Assembly: GCA_947643665.1 (NCBI GenBank)
Contig: CANRWW010000011.1
Coordinates: 1-64,000 of the forward strand
Reading direction: 5' to 3'
DNA length: 64,000 bases
Source of the DNA: an uncultured Porphyromonadaceae bacterium
GTDB taxonomy: Bacteria > Bacteroidota > Bacteroidia > Bacteroidales > Muribaculaceae
Positions 1-7,346 of the stretch are shown in pieces. A program made the position numbers and the translations under genes. Numbering within the stretch: the stretch's first letter is position 1; the number at the start of each line of letters is the position of its first letter. The notes beneath the pieces are model-generated. The model was not told where the DNA came from. It did no database searches and was given only the letters and a program-made list of their open reading frames with translations.

Positions 1-72
1 TTAACATTTCAGCTCTCGAATTTTAACAAATGCACCGGAATTTCGGCTTGACCCGAAAAAGCGACCATATTG

Positions 73-888
73 TCATGCGGTTGTATCCGGGCGTGCATTT
101 CCGGAGGTTGCCTCGGCAGCATTAATGGCTGCCTGTCTGGATGAAGCGAGGGAATTGACCGGCATAGGTATTTTCACCCAAAGCGCATTGGGCACAAGAC
201 GCCACAACCCCACAAGCATGTTCCATCTCCAGTCTACAACCGCGACCCTCGCCCTGCGTCGCATGGCACGGAGTATGCGTGGCACGGCATAAGGCAGCTG
301 CATTATCATCGGATAATTCTGGCCGGCATCAAGCAGAGGGGTGCGTATCCATCCCGGTCTTATATCTGTAAAGCGTATGTCCAACTTCTGGATGGTCGCG
401 AGCTGATCCAAGGCACGCAGGTATGTCTGCTGGAATTTCTTGGATGCGGAGTATGCCGCTATATGTCCGAGACCGTTTGTACCCGCCACCGAAGTTATGG
501 CAGCAATCTGCCCGGTGCCGCCGCACTTGTCACGGAAATAACGGAAAGCAGCATCTACCATACGTGTGAAACCCACGACATTTGTCTGCATCGTAGCGAT
601 CTCCTTTGATGGCAAAAGAGCATCATTCTCATATCCGATGCCGGATATATGGAAATACACATCCATACCACCCATTTTTTTGATGAGTGAACGCATGCGG
701 TCCGGGGCATCATCCTTGGTAATATCAATATGTTCCCACTTCACATTTCCGGGGTATTTTGCGACAAGATTTTTCATTACCTCATCCTTACGCCCGGCAA
801 TCCCTATTGTATGTCCTTCGGCAGCAAGCCGTTCCGCCACGGCAAGGCCGATTCCGGAAGTTGCGCCCATTATAAATATCCGTCTCAT
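73..888 (-). CDS. SDR family NAD(P)-dependent oxidoreductase
   Basis: A short-chain dehydrogenase/reductase of about 271 residues, probably cytoplasmic. The N-terminal Rossmann motif GATSGIG lies at residues 8-14 counted from the chosen start. The catalytic set is visible: a Ser in ITSVAG and the YxxxK pair in YSASKK near residues 146-150. The substrate cannot be read from sequence; SDRs act on many alcohols and ketones. I chose the ATG at 886-888. The reading frame could start two codons earlier at a TTG, but ATG is more likely. It is monocistronic or the last gene of its strand group: the DUF4465 gene upstream ends in its own hairpin. The C-terminal tail beyond the Rossmann fold (about 60 residues) is hydrophobic, then polar, and may help membrane association. 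The family call is firm, the function open. Confidence 0.85.
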   Translation of the reverse strand: MRRIFIMGATSGIGLAVAERLAAEGHTIGIAGRKDEVMKNLVAKYPGNVKWEHIDITKDDAPDRMRSLIKKMGGMDVYFHISGIGYENDALLPSKEIATMQTNVVGFTRMVDAAFRYFRDKCGGTGQIAAITSVAGTNGLGHIAAYSASKKFQQTYLRALDQLATIQKLDIRFTDIRPGWIRTPLLDAGQNYPMIMQLPYAVPRILRAMRRRARVAVVDWRWNMLVGLWRLVPNALWVKIPMPVNSLASSRQAAINAAEATSGNARPDTTA

Positions 889-932
889 AATCAAGAAATT
901 ACATTTACAAACACAGATCTTGCATATAAAGA

Positions 933-963
933 AAACGCAACAGCCGCCACGGTTGTTGCGTTT
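933..963 (-). terminator. Hairpin terminator after the DUF4465 gene
   Basis: Inverted repeat AAACGCAACA / TGTTGCGTTT (933-942 and 954-963) between the stop of the DUF4465 gene and the start of the SDR gene. Read on the minus strand it is followed by TTTTC and further T-rich sequence, as expected for intrinsic termination. Confidence 0.65.
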
Positions 964-1038
964 CCATTATTAAAAAACCCAAACTAATAAAAATCTTTTT
1001 TCAATACTTTACGTATTGTCTGGAATCATCCGATGCAT

Positions 1039-2271
1039 TCAACGGCGCACAAAACGAAGAGTAGCAGACGCCCCTTCGGAAACGGCACGTGCAATGTAAA
1101 TGCCGGGCGCAAGTGCGGCAGTGGAAACAGTAGAGGCGCCATGTCCGTTATACGACGCACATACGATGCCATCGGTAGAATAAACATCCATGCTCCACAC
1201 GGCATCGGTACCCAATACGGAAAGAATGCCGTCAGCAGCAACTGTCATGCCTAGACCGGACCCACCTGCAATCGATGGCAAACCTGCACCAGGATTTTCA
1301 GCACCCACCTGGTCAATACAAGCATAAGCGGGGGCATATGCCTGCTTTGTACTCTCGCGGTCAATACGGAGGCGGTGTACTTTACCGAGTGGGGTCAGAT
1401 CCACATACTTCCATTCCGAGAGTACGTAAGGTTCTTCCTCGCTGAAGTCAATGAGCATTACTTCCACTTTGCCAAGAACCTCGTTTTCCTCATTCAACCC
1501 CTGTATGACGAGCTTATAGTAATCCTTGTCCTCATGTGTGAACTGGGGGCAGAACCCGTCGCCGTTGAGTGCCGAATTTACCAGATATGCCGAATTTGTG
1601 ACATACATTCCAGGTACGGTCAAACCCTCCTCGGCATGCGTCACATAAATGCGGGTATCGGCGTAATCCATGAAAGTCACACCATAGTTCGCGGTATCCT
1701 CGGCACCGCCTCCCACGACGTTGCGATGCTGGTGTTGCAGACCCTCAAATATCGTAGAAGTCTCGTTGGCGAACGAGTATCCGCACCAATAATTGTATTC
1801 CGGCATATATGAATTTGTGAAGTGGAATGAGCCGCTGAAAAACGCATCAAAAGCCCCCGGATCCTCAACCAGATTGTCGCCCGGCCATGCAGACTCCTTC
1901 TCAAGCGGCAGATCATCGAACGTAGCCACTGAAAGTTCATTTGCGTTTACAAAAACATTGGCTTTATCTGTCACAGTCTGGCCGTCGGCAGAAGTGACGA
2001 ACAGGCGGTATGCCTCAGGCACTGTAGCTGTCACCGCCAGCGTGGATCCAGTGCCGACCTCTTCCCCTTTGCTTGTCACCCAGCGGTAGGTATAAGGTTC
2101 CTCGCCACCGGCAACGTAGGCATCAATAACGATGGCCTGTCCGGCCTGATACAACGGCAGGTCACGGTTGTCCCCATTATCCCAGTCAAGCATCACCATC
2201 AGCGGATCGGCAGCCTGGGCACCTAGTGAAACCGCGCATGCGGCACAAAACAGAGTAAAAATTTTCTTCAT
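1039..2271 (-). CDS. Secreted DUF4465 protein with T9SS sorting domain, B12-riboswitch controlled
   Basis: A 410-residue exported protein. Residues 1-20 form a signal peptide ending in a SLGAQA-type cleavage site. Residues about 25-110 look like an Ig/PKD-like beta domain. Residues about 115-325 match the DUF4465 pattern (FHFTNSYM, WCGYSFANET, YCYKLVIQG-like strands, ACIDQVG). The last about 70 residues resemble a type A T9SS C-terminal domain: a Gly/Ser linker, MDVYSTDG, then LAPGIYIARA and a basic RFVRR end. It is therefore probably moved across the outer membrane by T9SS and anchored or released at the surface. The leader carries a cobalamin riboswitch, so expression should fall when B12 is plentiful. 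From that context I infer a role in capturing corrinoids or feeding a BtuB-type receptor; the sequence does not show a binding site. No BtuB or BtuG gene lies in the window. Confidence 0.8.
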   Translation of the reverse strand: MKKIFTLFCAACAVSLGAQAADPLMVMLDWDNGDNRDLPLYQAGQAIVIDAYVAGGEEPYTYRWVTSKGEEVGTGSTLAVTATVPEAYRLFVTSADGQTVTDKANVFVNANELSVATFDDLPLEKESAWPGDNLVEDPGAFDAFFSGSFHFTNSYMPEYNYWCGYSFANETSTIFEGLQHQHRNVVGGGAEDTANYGVTFMDYADTRIYVTHAEEGLTVPGMYVTNSAYLVNSALNGDGFCPQFTHEDKDYYKLVIQGLNEENEVLGKVEVMLIDFSEEEPYVLSEWKYVDLTPLGKVHRLRIDRESTKQAYAPAYACIDQVGAENPGAGLPSIAGGSGLGMTVAADGILSVLGTDAVWSMDVYSTDGIVCASYNGHGASTVSTAALAPGIYIARAVSEGASATLRFVRR

Positions 2272-2343
2272 AATTATGTATGTATTGAAACAATTGATAT
2301 TTCAGTCCTGTATGGTACATGTCTGGGCACCACATAAGATACG

Positions 2344-2393
2344 GATTGCAGGCGGAAACACACCGGAGTTAACCGTGGTTTCCGCCTGCAATC
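2344..2393 (-). promoter_or_regulatory. Strong leader hairpin between B12 riboswitch and DUF4465 gene
   Basis: A perfect 16-bp inverted repeat (GATTGCAGGCGGAAAC and its complement) with an 18-nt loop sits in the leader, about 180 nt after the riboswitch aptamer and about 70 nt before the ATG. It lacks a T-run on the minus strand, so it is not a textbook terminator. It may be part of the expression platform, an mRNA-stability element or a Rho-related signal. Confidence 0.5.
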
Positions 2394-2571
2394 AATATCA
2401 GTTCGGGTCAATATAAGCTGTTGCCTGCACGTGCCTGTATGATGCAAGGCACAGTGTAGATTAGCAGCTGTCTTAATCCTCGAAGACAAACTGTAGGTCT
2501 GGATATGGCTACTTGCACCAGCCACAAACAGATGGAAACCATTCCGACATACGGAACATGGTCCGCGACGA

Positions 2572-2790
2572 TACAGGCAGGTATTCTGACTCGTCTCATC
2601 TCCGGTTTCATGCCTTCCCAAAGCACAAGGCTTCAGTGACACGCTGCCAAAAACAGCAAGAGCAACCTGAGCGGCACACCGATCCGAAACGGGATGTATG
2701 CCTGAGACACACAGCAGCGGGACTGTCAGGGATTCTCACCCTGTTCCCTTTTAAAGCCTCGGCCATGGTAACACAACTCCGGCTCACCTG
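2572..2790 (-). promoter_or_regulatory. Cobalamin (B12) riboswitch
   Basis: On the minus strand the conserved cobalamin-aptamer core is present: AAAAGGGAACAGGGTGAGA, then ATCCCTGACAGTCCCGCTG, followed downstream by GTCACTGAAGCC and the B12-box-like GTCAGAATACCTGCC. The P1-like ends (ACAGGT near 2790 and ACCTGCCTGT near 2575) can pair. A promoter lies immediately upstream. It leads into the DUF4465 gene starting at 2271. Binding of adenosylcobalamin or another cobamide normally lowers expression of the downstream gene. Confidence 0.93.
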
Positions 2791-2799
2791 TTGTCGGTG

Positions 2800-2830
2800 C
2801 AAAATTACTAAAAAAAGTATATCCGGCAAA
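2800..2830 (-). promoter_or_regulatory. Promoter of the riboswitch transcript
   Basis: Minus-strand TTTG (2827-2830), 19-nt spacer, then TAATTTTG (2800-2807): both elements and the spacing fit the Bacteroidota sigma-ABfr consensus. The predicted start of transcription, near 2793, is right at the beginning of the aptamer. The -33 element lies in the loop of the apt terminator hairpin. Confidence 0.75.
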
Positions 2831-2847
2831 TGCGGGATATACTTTTT
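2812..2847. terminator. Bidirectional-type terminator after apt
   Basis: Inverted repeat AAAAAGTATATCC (2812-2824) and GGATATACTTTTT (2835-2847) with a 10-nt loop, just past the apt stop codon. A-run and T-run on both flanks allow intrinsic termination of minus-strand apt transcripts. Confidence 0.75.
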
Positions 2848-2872
2848 AGCATCAAATATTCCTGATACAAAT

Positions 2873-3391
2873 TCAATATTTCAGCAAGGAGGTAACCTCA
2901 GCGTCAGCGGGGAGATTGGCGCGGCCGTTGAGGGAGGTAAGCTCTATGATGAAGTTTATGTAAATCTTCTTCGGGTTCATGCTTTTCACGAGATTATAGG
3001 CTGCGGCCATAGTGCCGCCTGTGGCGAGCACATCGTCGTGGAGCACTACAATATCATCCTCGGTAATCGCATCGCGGTGTATCTCAATGGTATCTTTGCC
3101 ATACTCCTTGTCGTATGTGGCCTTAAGGGTATCTGCAGGCAGTTTGCCCGGTTTACGCACCGGTACAAATCCTGCGCCTAACTCAAAAGCAAGTATTGAG
3201 CCGCCGATAAAACCACGCGATTCTATACCCACTACTTTTGTGACACCCTTGTCGCGGTAAAGCTGGGAAAGATCCCATCCGATTATATGGAGGGCACGAG
3301 GATCTTTGAAAGCTGTGGTAAGATCCTTGAAGAGCACACCCTGCTGCGGGAAATCCTGCACATCGCGGATCTTTGATTTTACATATTCCAT
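2873..3391 (-). CDS. apt: Adenine phosphoribosyltransferase
   Basis: Makes AMP from adenine and PRPP in purine salvage; cytoplasmic. The 172-residue length is typical. The N-terminal pattern (IRDVQDFPQQGVLFKD) is the Apt adenine-side signature. The PRPP loop is VLHDDVLATGGTMAA around residues 117-131, with the acidic pair followed by TGGT. The ATG at 3391 is well placed. It is the last gene of the group spmAB-ybeY-mnmG-apt, but 93 nt separate it from mnmG and that gap holds a parS site, so it may have a separate promoter. A strong hairpin terminates it. Confidence 0.96.
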   Translation of the reverse strand: MEYVKSKIRDVQDFPQQGVLFKDLTTAFKDPRALHIIGWDLSQLYRDKGVTKVVGIESRGFIGGSILAFELGAGFVPVRKPGKLPADTLKATYDKEYGKDTIEIHRDAITEDDIVVLHDDVLATGGTMAAAYNLVKSMNPKKIYINFIIELTSLNGRANLPADAEVTSLLKY

Positions 3392-3455
3392 TTTCAGTAG
3401 TTTTGTTCTTTATGTTGTTTCGTGAATAATCTTTTGAGGATTCACTAATTACGAA

Positions 3456-3471
3456 TGTTCCACGTGAAACA
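3456..3471. other. parS centromere-like site (ParB binding)
   Basis: TGTTCCACGTGAAACA is a full match to the bacterial parS consensus TGTTNCACGTGAAACA. It is intergenic, between mnmG and apt. ParB loads at such sites, which cluster near replication origins, and the proposed oriC is about 39 kb away. No parA or parB gene is in the window. Confidence 0.88.
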
Positions 3472-3484
3472 TTCAGGAATCGTT

Positions 3485-5464
3485 TCACCTTCCGCACTTA
3501 AGAAGAAGGATGCTTATATCCGCAGGAGAAACCCCCGGAATACGGGAAGCCTGTGCCACTGTGGCTGGACGTATACGTTGCAATTTCTGACGAGCTTCCG
3601 TTGACAGCGATTTTATCTCTACATAATCGAAACGGTCACCAAGTTTTATAGCCTCAAGGCGCCTGAGCTTACCGGCGATCATATCTTCCCTCTTGATATA
3701 ACCTTCATATTTCAGAAGTATCTCCGCAGCTTCAACAATCTCCCCACGACGGTCTGCCGGAAGAGCTTCAATCTGCCCCCTCAATGCCGGCAACACCTCT
3801 GAAAGCATACCTATTGTCAACTGCGGACGTAGAACAAGAGCTTTCAGTTTGCACCCCTCCTTGACCGGAGAAAGTTCAAACGGGGTTCCTCCCCACCCTT
3901 TCGAACCGTTAAGGACGGCAAAAGCATTGTTTACGTCAGCAACCCTCACAGAATATGAGCAAATGAATTCCATCAGACCATCACGAAGACGGCGTTTCTC
4001 TTCAAGGAGACGGAAACGCTCTTCGGTAGCCAGACCCATGCGGTATGCCTTTTCCGTAAGGCGCATGTCCGCGTCGTCCTGACGAAGCAAGATGCGATAT
4101 TCGGCACGCGATGTGAACATGCGGTATGGCTCGTCCACACCTTTGGTCACAAGATCGTCTATAAGCACGCCTATATACGCCTCGTCCCTGCCAAGCAGAA
4201 GATGGCCGTCAAGCCCAAGCGCATTCACGGCAGCATTGGCACCGGCAACCAGCCCCTGCCCCGCAGCCTCCTCATATCCGGTAGTCCCGTTTATCTGCCC
4301 GGCAAAGAAAAGATCCGACACAAGTTTTGTCTCAAGCGTATGCCGTAATTGCGTAGGATCGAAGAAATCGTATTCTATCGCATATCCCGGCCGGTATATC
4401 TGCACGTCAGCAAGCGCGGGTATGGTCTTAAGGGCCTCAAGTTGAATATCCAGAGGCAGCGATGAAGAAAAACCGTTCAGGTAATATTCCTGCGTATCCT
4501 CACCCTCCGGCTCAAGAAATAACTGATGTTCATTCTTGTCGGCAAAGGTCACGATCTTCGTCTCTATGGACGGGCAGTATCTCGGCCCTATACTCTGTAT
4601 CTGCCCGTTATAAAGCGGGGAGTCCGGCAATCCGCGCCGAAGCACATCGTGGGTCCGTTCATTTGTATACACCGTAAAACAACGGCGCTGACGTAATTCC
4701 CTTCCAACTCCGGGCAAGTATGAAAAATGATGGGAATCTTCTTCGATTTCCTGCGGCACAGCCAGATCCCAATGCACGGAACGTCCGTCTATACGCACAG
4801 GAGTACCGGTTTTCATCCGGTCGGCAATGAATCCCATCGCCTTTAGCTGCCCGGTTATTCCATAAGACGCCGGTTCAGATATGCGGCCTCCCTCCACCAT
4901 AGTGCGACCTACATGCATCAGGCCATTGAGAAAGGTGCCGTTTGTAAGCACGACAGAACGCGCCCGGAATGTGGCTCCTAACGCAGTTTTAAGCCCTGCC
5001 ACACGCTTGTTTGATGGCCGGGCGGGTGTTCCCCCATCCGTTGACGAAGAGGCTGACGAGCGTTTCCCTGCAGCATCTTCAAACAACAGCTCTGTCACCG
5101 TATCCTGCCATAGCGACAGGTTCGGGGTATTCTCAAGTATGTTACGCCAGATGGCAGAAAAACGCATGCGGTCTGCCTGCGCGCGCGGGCTCCACATGGC
5201 AGGGCCTTTAGAGCGGTTCAACATCCTGAACTGTATGGCACTCCTGTCGGTCACGATCCCCATATGCCCTCCCAAAGCGTCTATCTCGCGCACAATCTGA
5301 CCTTTCGCAATGCCACCTACGGCAGGATTGCAACTCATCTGTGCGATCTTGTTCAGATCCATCGTGATCAGAAGTGTGGATGCCCCAAGACGTGCCGAAG
5401 CCGCAGCGGCCTCGCAACCGGCATGGCCGGCTCCCACAACAATCACATCATAGTCAAATCTCAT
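3485..5464 (-). CDS. mnmG: tRNA uridine-5-carboxymethylaminomethyl modification enzyme MnmG (GidA)
   Basis: FAD-dependent partner of MnmE; together they install the cmnm5 group on U34 of certain tRNAs. The 659-residue protein is a little longer than the roughly 630 usual for the family. The FAD-binding GAGHAG motif is at residues 11-16. [14 protein letters not shown], the GTFLNG strand and the [16 protein letters not shown] segment are typical MnmG signatures. A Ser/Thr-rich insertion around residues 134-150 ([10 protein letters not shown]) explains part of the extra length. Its ATG overlaps the ybeY stop codon by 4 nt (ATGA), indicating translational coupling. In many bacteria mnmG lies near the origin, as here. 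Confidence 0.97.
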   Translation of the reverse strand: MRFDYDVIVVGAGHAGCEAAAASARLGASTLLITMDLNKIAQMSCNPAVGGIAKGQIVREIDALGGHMGIVTDRSAIQFRMLNRSKGPAMWSPRAQADRMRFSAIWRNILENTPNLSLWQDTVTELLFEDAAGKRSSASSSTDGGTPARPSNKRVAGLKTALGATFRARSVVLTNGTFLNGLMHVGRTMVEGGRISEPASYGITGQLKAMGFIADRMKTGTPVRIDGRSVHWDLAVPQEIEEDSHHFSYLPGVGRELRQRRCFTVYTNERTHDVLRRGLPDSPLYNGQIQSIGPRYCPSIETKIVTFADKNEHQLFLEPEGEDTQEYYLNGFSSSLPLDIQLEALKTIPALADVQIYRPGYAIEYDFFDPTQLRHTLETKLVSDLFFAGQINGTTGYEEAAGQGLVAGANAAVNALGLDGHLLLGRDEAYIGVLIDDLVTKGVDEPYRMFTSRAEYRILLRQDDADMRLTEKAYRMGLATEERFRLLEEKRRLRDGLMEFICSYSVRVADVNNAFAVLNGSKGWGGTPFELSPVKEGCKLKALVLRPQLTIGMLSEVLPALRGQIEALPADRRGEIVEAAEILLKYEGYIKREDMIAGKLRRLEAIKLGDRFDYVEIKSLSTEARQKLQRIRPATVAQASRIPGVSPADISILLLKCGR

Positions 5465-5910
5465 TTCTGAAATGTATTATTCTGAATGGCCCTGTAGATA
5501 TCAAGTGCCATATCTTCATTCTTTTCCATTATTTCCCGTTCTCCTGGGCCTTTGTCGTTTATCCCACAAAGGTGAAGCACCCCATGGATAATAACGCGCA
5601 ACAATTCATTGTCATAACTGCAACCCTGAAGCTCGGCGTTAGTCTTTACCGTATCAAGCGATATGACCATGTCGCCACGCAACAGCTTGCCGCGACAGTC
5701 GTCAAAGGTTATTATATCCGTGTAATAATCATGTTGGAGAAACTCACGGTTAACACGCAGTATCTCCTCATCGTCGCAAAACATGTAAGTAAGCGAACCT
5801 ACAATACGGCCATAACGCTCTGCCACGGCCATTATCCAACGTGCCAGCAAATTATAGTCCAACACCGGCAACTCCACGCCTTTTGGGAGCCATTGAATCC
5901 TTTCATCCAT
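5461..5910 (-). CDS. ybeY: Endoribonuclease YbeY (rRNA maturation factor)
   Basis: A 149-residue UPF0054 protein that acts in 16S rRNA 3-prime processing and ribosome quality control. The metal motif is seen at residues 109-119: H109-GVL-H113-LCGIN-D119. The usual third His is replaced by Asp. I recall the same change in other Bacteroidota YbeY proteins, and Asp can still bind metal. The gene lies 27 nt or less from the upstream spmAB frame and overlaps mnmG by 4 nt, so it belongs to that transcription unit. Confidence 0.93.
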   Translation of the reverse strand: MDERIQWLPKGVELPVLDYNLLARWIMAVAERYGRIVGSLTYMFCDDEEILRVNREFLQHDYYTDIITFDDCRGKLLRGDMVISLDTVKTNAELQGCSYDNELLRVIIHGVLHLCGINDKGPGEREIMEKNEDMALDIYRAIQNNTFQK

Positions 5911-5936
5911 AACCCTGCAAAGATAATAAAAAACTA

Positions 5937-7169
5937 TCAGCCGAAAAAGATGTACGCCGCCAATACTCCCGCCACAGAGCCGGCTACATCAGCCAGCAAT
6001 GCATATCCTACAGCGTAACGGGTCTTCCTCACCCCGACCGAGCCAAAGTAAACAGCTAATACATAGAACATTGTATCTGTACTACCTTGAATTGCGGCGC
6101 TGACGCGGCTTACAAACGCATCAGGTCCGTGAGCAGCCATCAGATCTATCATCATACCACGCGAGCCGCTTCCGCTAAGAGGCTTCATAAGTGCCGTGGG
6201 CAATGCCTCCACCCATCCTGTATCAAGCCCGCAGAAAGCCACTGCCGAAGTAGTCCACTGCGTGAGATATGTCATGGCTCCAGAAGCCCGGAACATGCCA
6301 ATAGCCACAAGTATAGCTACAAGATAAGGTATGATCGTGACAGCTGTCTTGAATCCGTCGCGCGCACCTTCGATAAATGTCTCATACATGTTGATACGCT
6401 TACGCAAACCTGCACAAAGAAACATTATTATAACGCTGAACAGCAAAAAGTTGGCTATAAAACCGGAATACCGTTCTACGCGGGCGCCATCCATACCGGC
6501 AAACAGCCATACAATAAATGCAATTATACCTCCCATCCCTACCAGCCAACCGAGAAGCACAGGATCGGCAAGTCTTATACGCTGTTTCAGGCAGAGAGCC
6601 ACAATACCAACGAACGTTGAGATAAAAGTTGCAAGAAGAATAGGAAGAAAAATATCTGTCGGATTCACGGCACCGGCCTGGGCACGATACATCATTATGC
6701 TTATTGGTATGAAGCATAGTCCGGAAGCATTCAATATCAGAAACATTATCATGGCATCCGTAGCGGTGCCTTTCTGTTTGTTCAGGCTCTGAAGTTCCTG
6801 CATGGCTTTCAGTCCTAGAGGAGTTGCGGCATTGTCAAGGCCGAGCATATTGGCCGACACGTTCATAAAAATCGAACCCATGGCAGGGTGCCCTTTAGGT
6901 ATTCCTGGAAACAACCGTGTGAAAAGCGGGGCGATCATCTTTCCGAAAAAATTTATTACGCCTGCACGTTCACCTATTTTCATAAGGCCAAGCCACAGCG
7001 AAAGGATACCGGTAAGCCCCAGAGAAATCTCAAAAGCAGTAGCTGCGGAACCGAAAGAGGCTGTCATTATATCAGACCATACCTGAAGATCCCCGAAAAC
7101 TACAGAACGAAACAATGCCATGGCGAATGCCACTATGAAAAATGCAATCCAAATATAATTAAGTACCAC
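5937..7169 (-). CDS. Nucleoside-recognition / fused SpmA-SpmB family membrane protein
   Basis: A 410-residue polytopic inner-membrane protein in which the two halves of Bacillus spore-maturation proteins A and B are joined, a fusion common in Bacteroidota. Each half has a Gate-type nucleoside-recognition domain; hydrophobic segments run throughout, and GSGSRGMMIDLMAAHGPD in the second half is typical of SpmB. The organism is not expected to sporulate, so the role is unknown, perhaps transport of a small solute. The longest frame begins at a TTG (7187), but I choose the GTG at 7167-7169, giving an N-terminus (MVLNYIWIAFF) that matches how I remember homologues starting. First gene of the ybeY-mnmG unit. 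Confidence 0.85.
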   Translation of the reverse strand: MVLNYIWIAFFIVAFAMALFRSVVFGDLQVWSDIMTASFGSAATAFEISLGLTGILSLWLGLMKIGERAGVINFFGKMIAPLFTRLFPGIPKGHPAMGSIFMNVSANMLGLDNAATPLGLKAMQELQSLNKQKGTATDAMIMFLILNASGLCFIPISIMMYRAQAGAVNPTDIFLPILLATFISTFVGIVALCLKQRIRLADPVLLGWLVGMGGIIAFIVWLFAGMDGARVERYSGFIANFLLFSVIIMFLCAGLRKRINMYETFIEGARDGFKTAVTIIPYLVAILVAIGMFRASGAMTYLTQWTTSAVAFCGLDTGWVEALPTALMKPLSGSGSRGMMIDLMAAHGPDAFVSRVSAAIQGSTDTMFYVLAVYFGSVGVRKTRYAVGYALLADVAGSVAGVLAAYIFFG

Positions 7170-7346
7170 TTTAATTCGAATTAACAATATTTTACATTAG
7201 CGTTTTTTTACGCGAAACTGCGCTCGAAACGAAATCCGCGCATATATTGCTGAGATACAACAATCTAACACCCAAAACAAGTGCTTTTAAAGCCTTGAGA
7301 ATTAAAAATTCAAAATTGCGGGTATAACCGTACATGAAAAACAGCT

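Noticed and set aside
2513-3181. Plus-strand frame of 222 codons across the riboswitch and apt
   Set aside because: It covers the cobalamin aptamer, a terminator and the antisense of apt; the protein is low in hydrophobic pattern and unlike any family I know.
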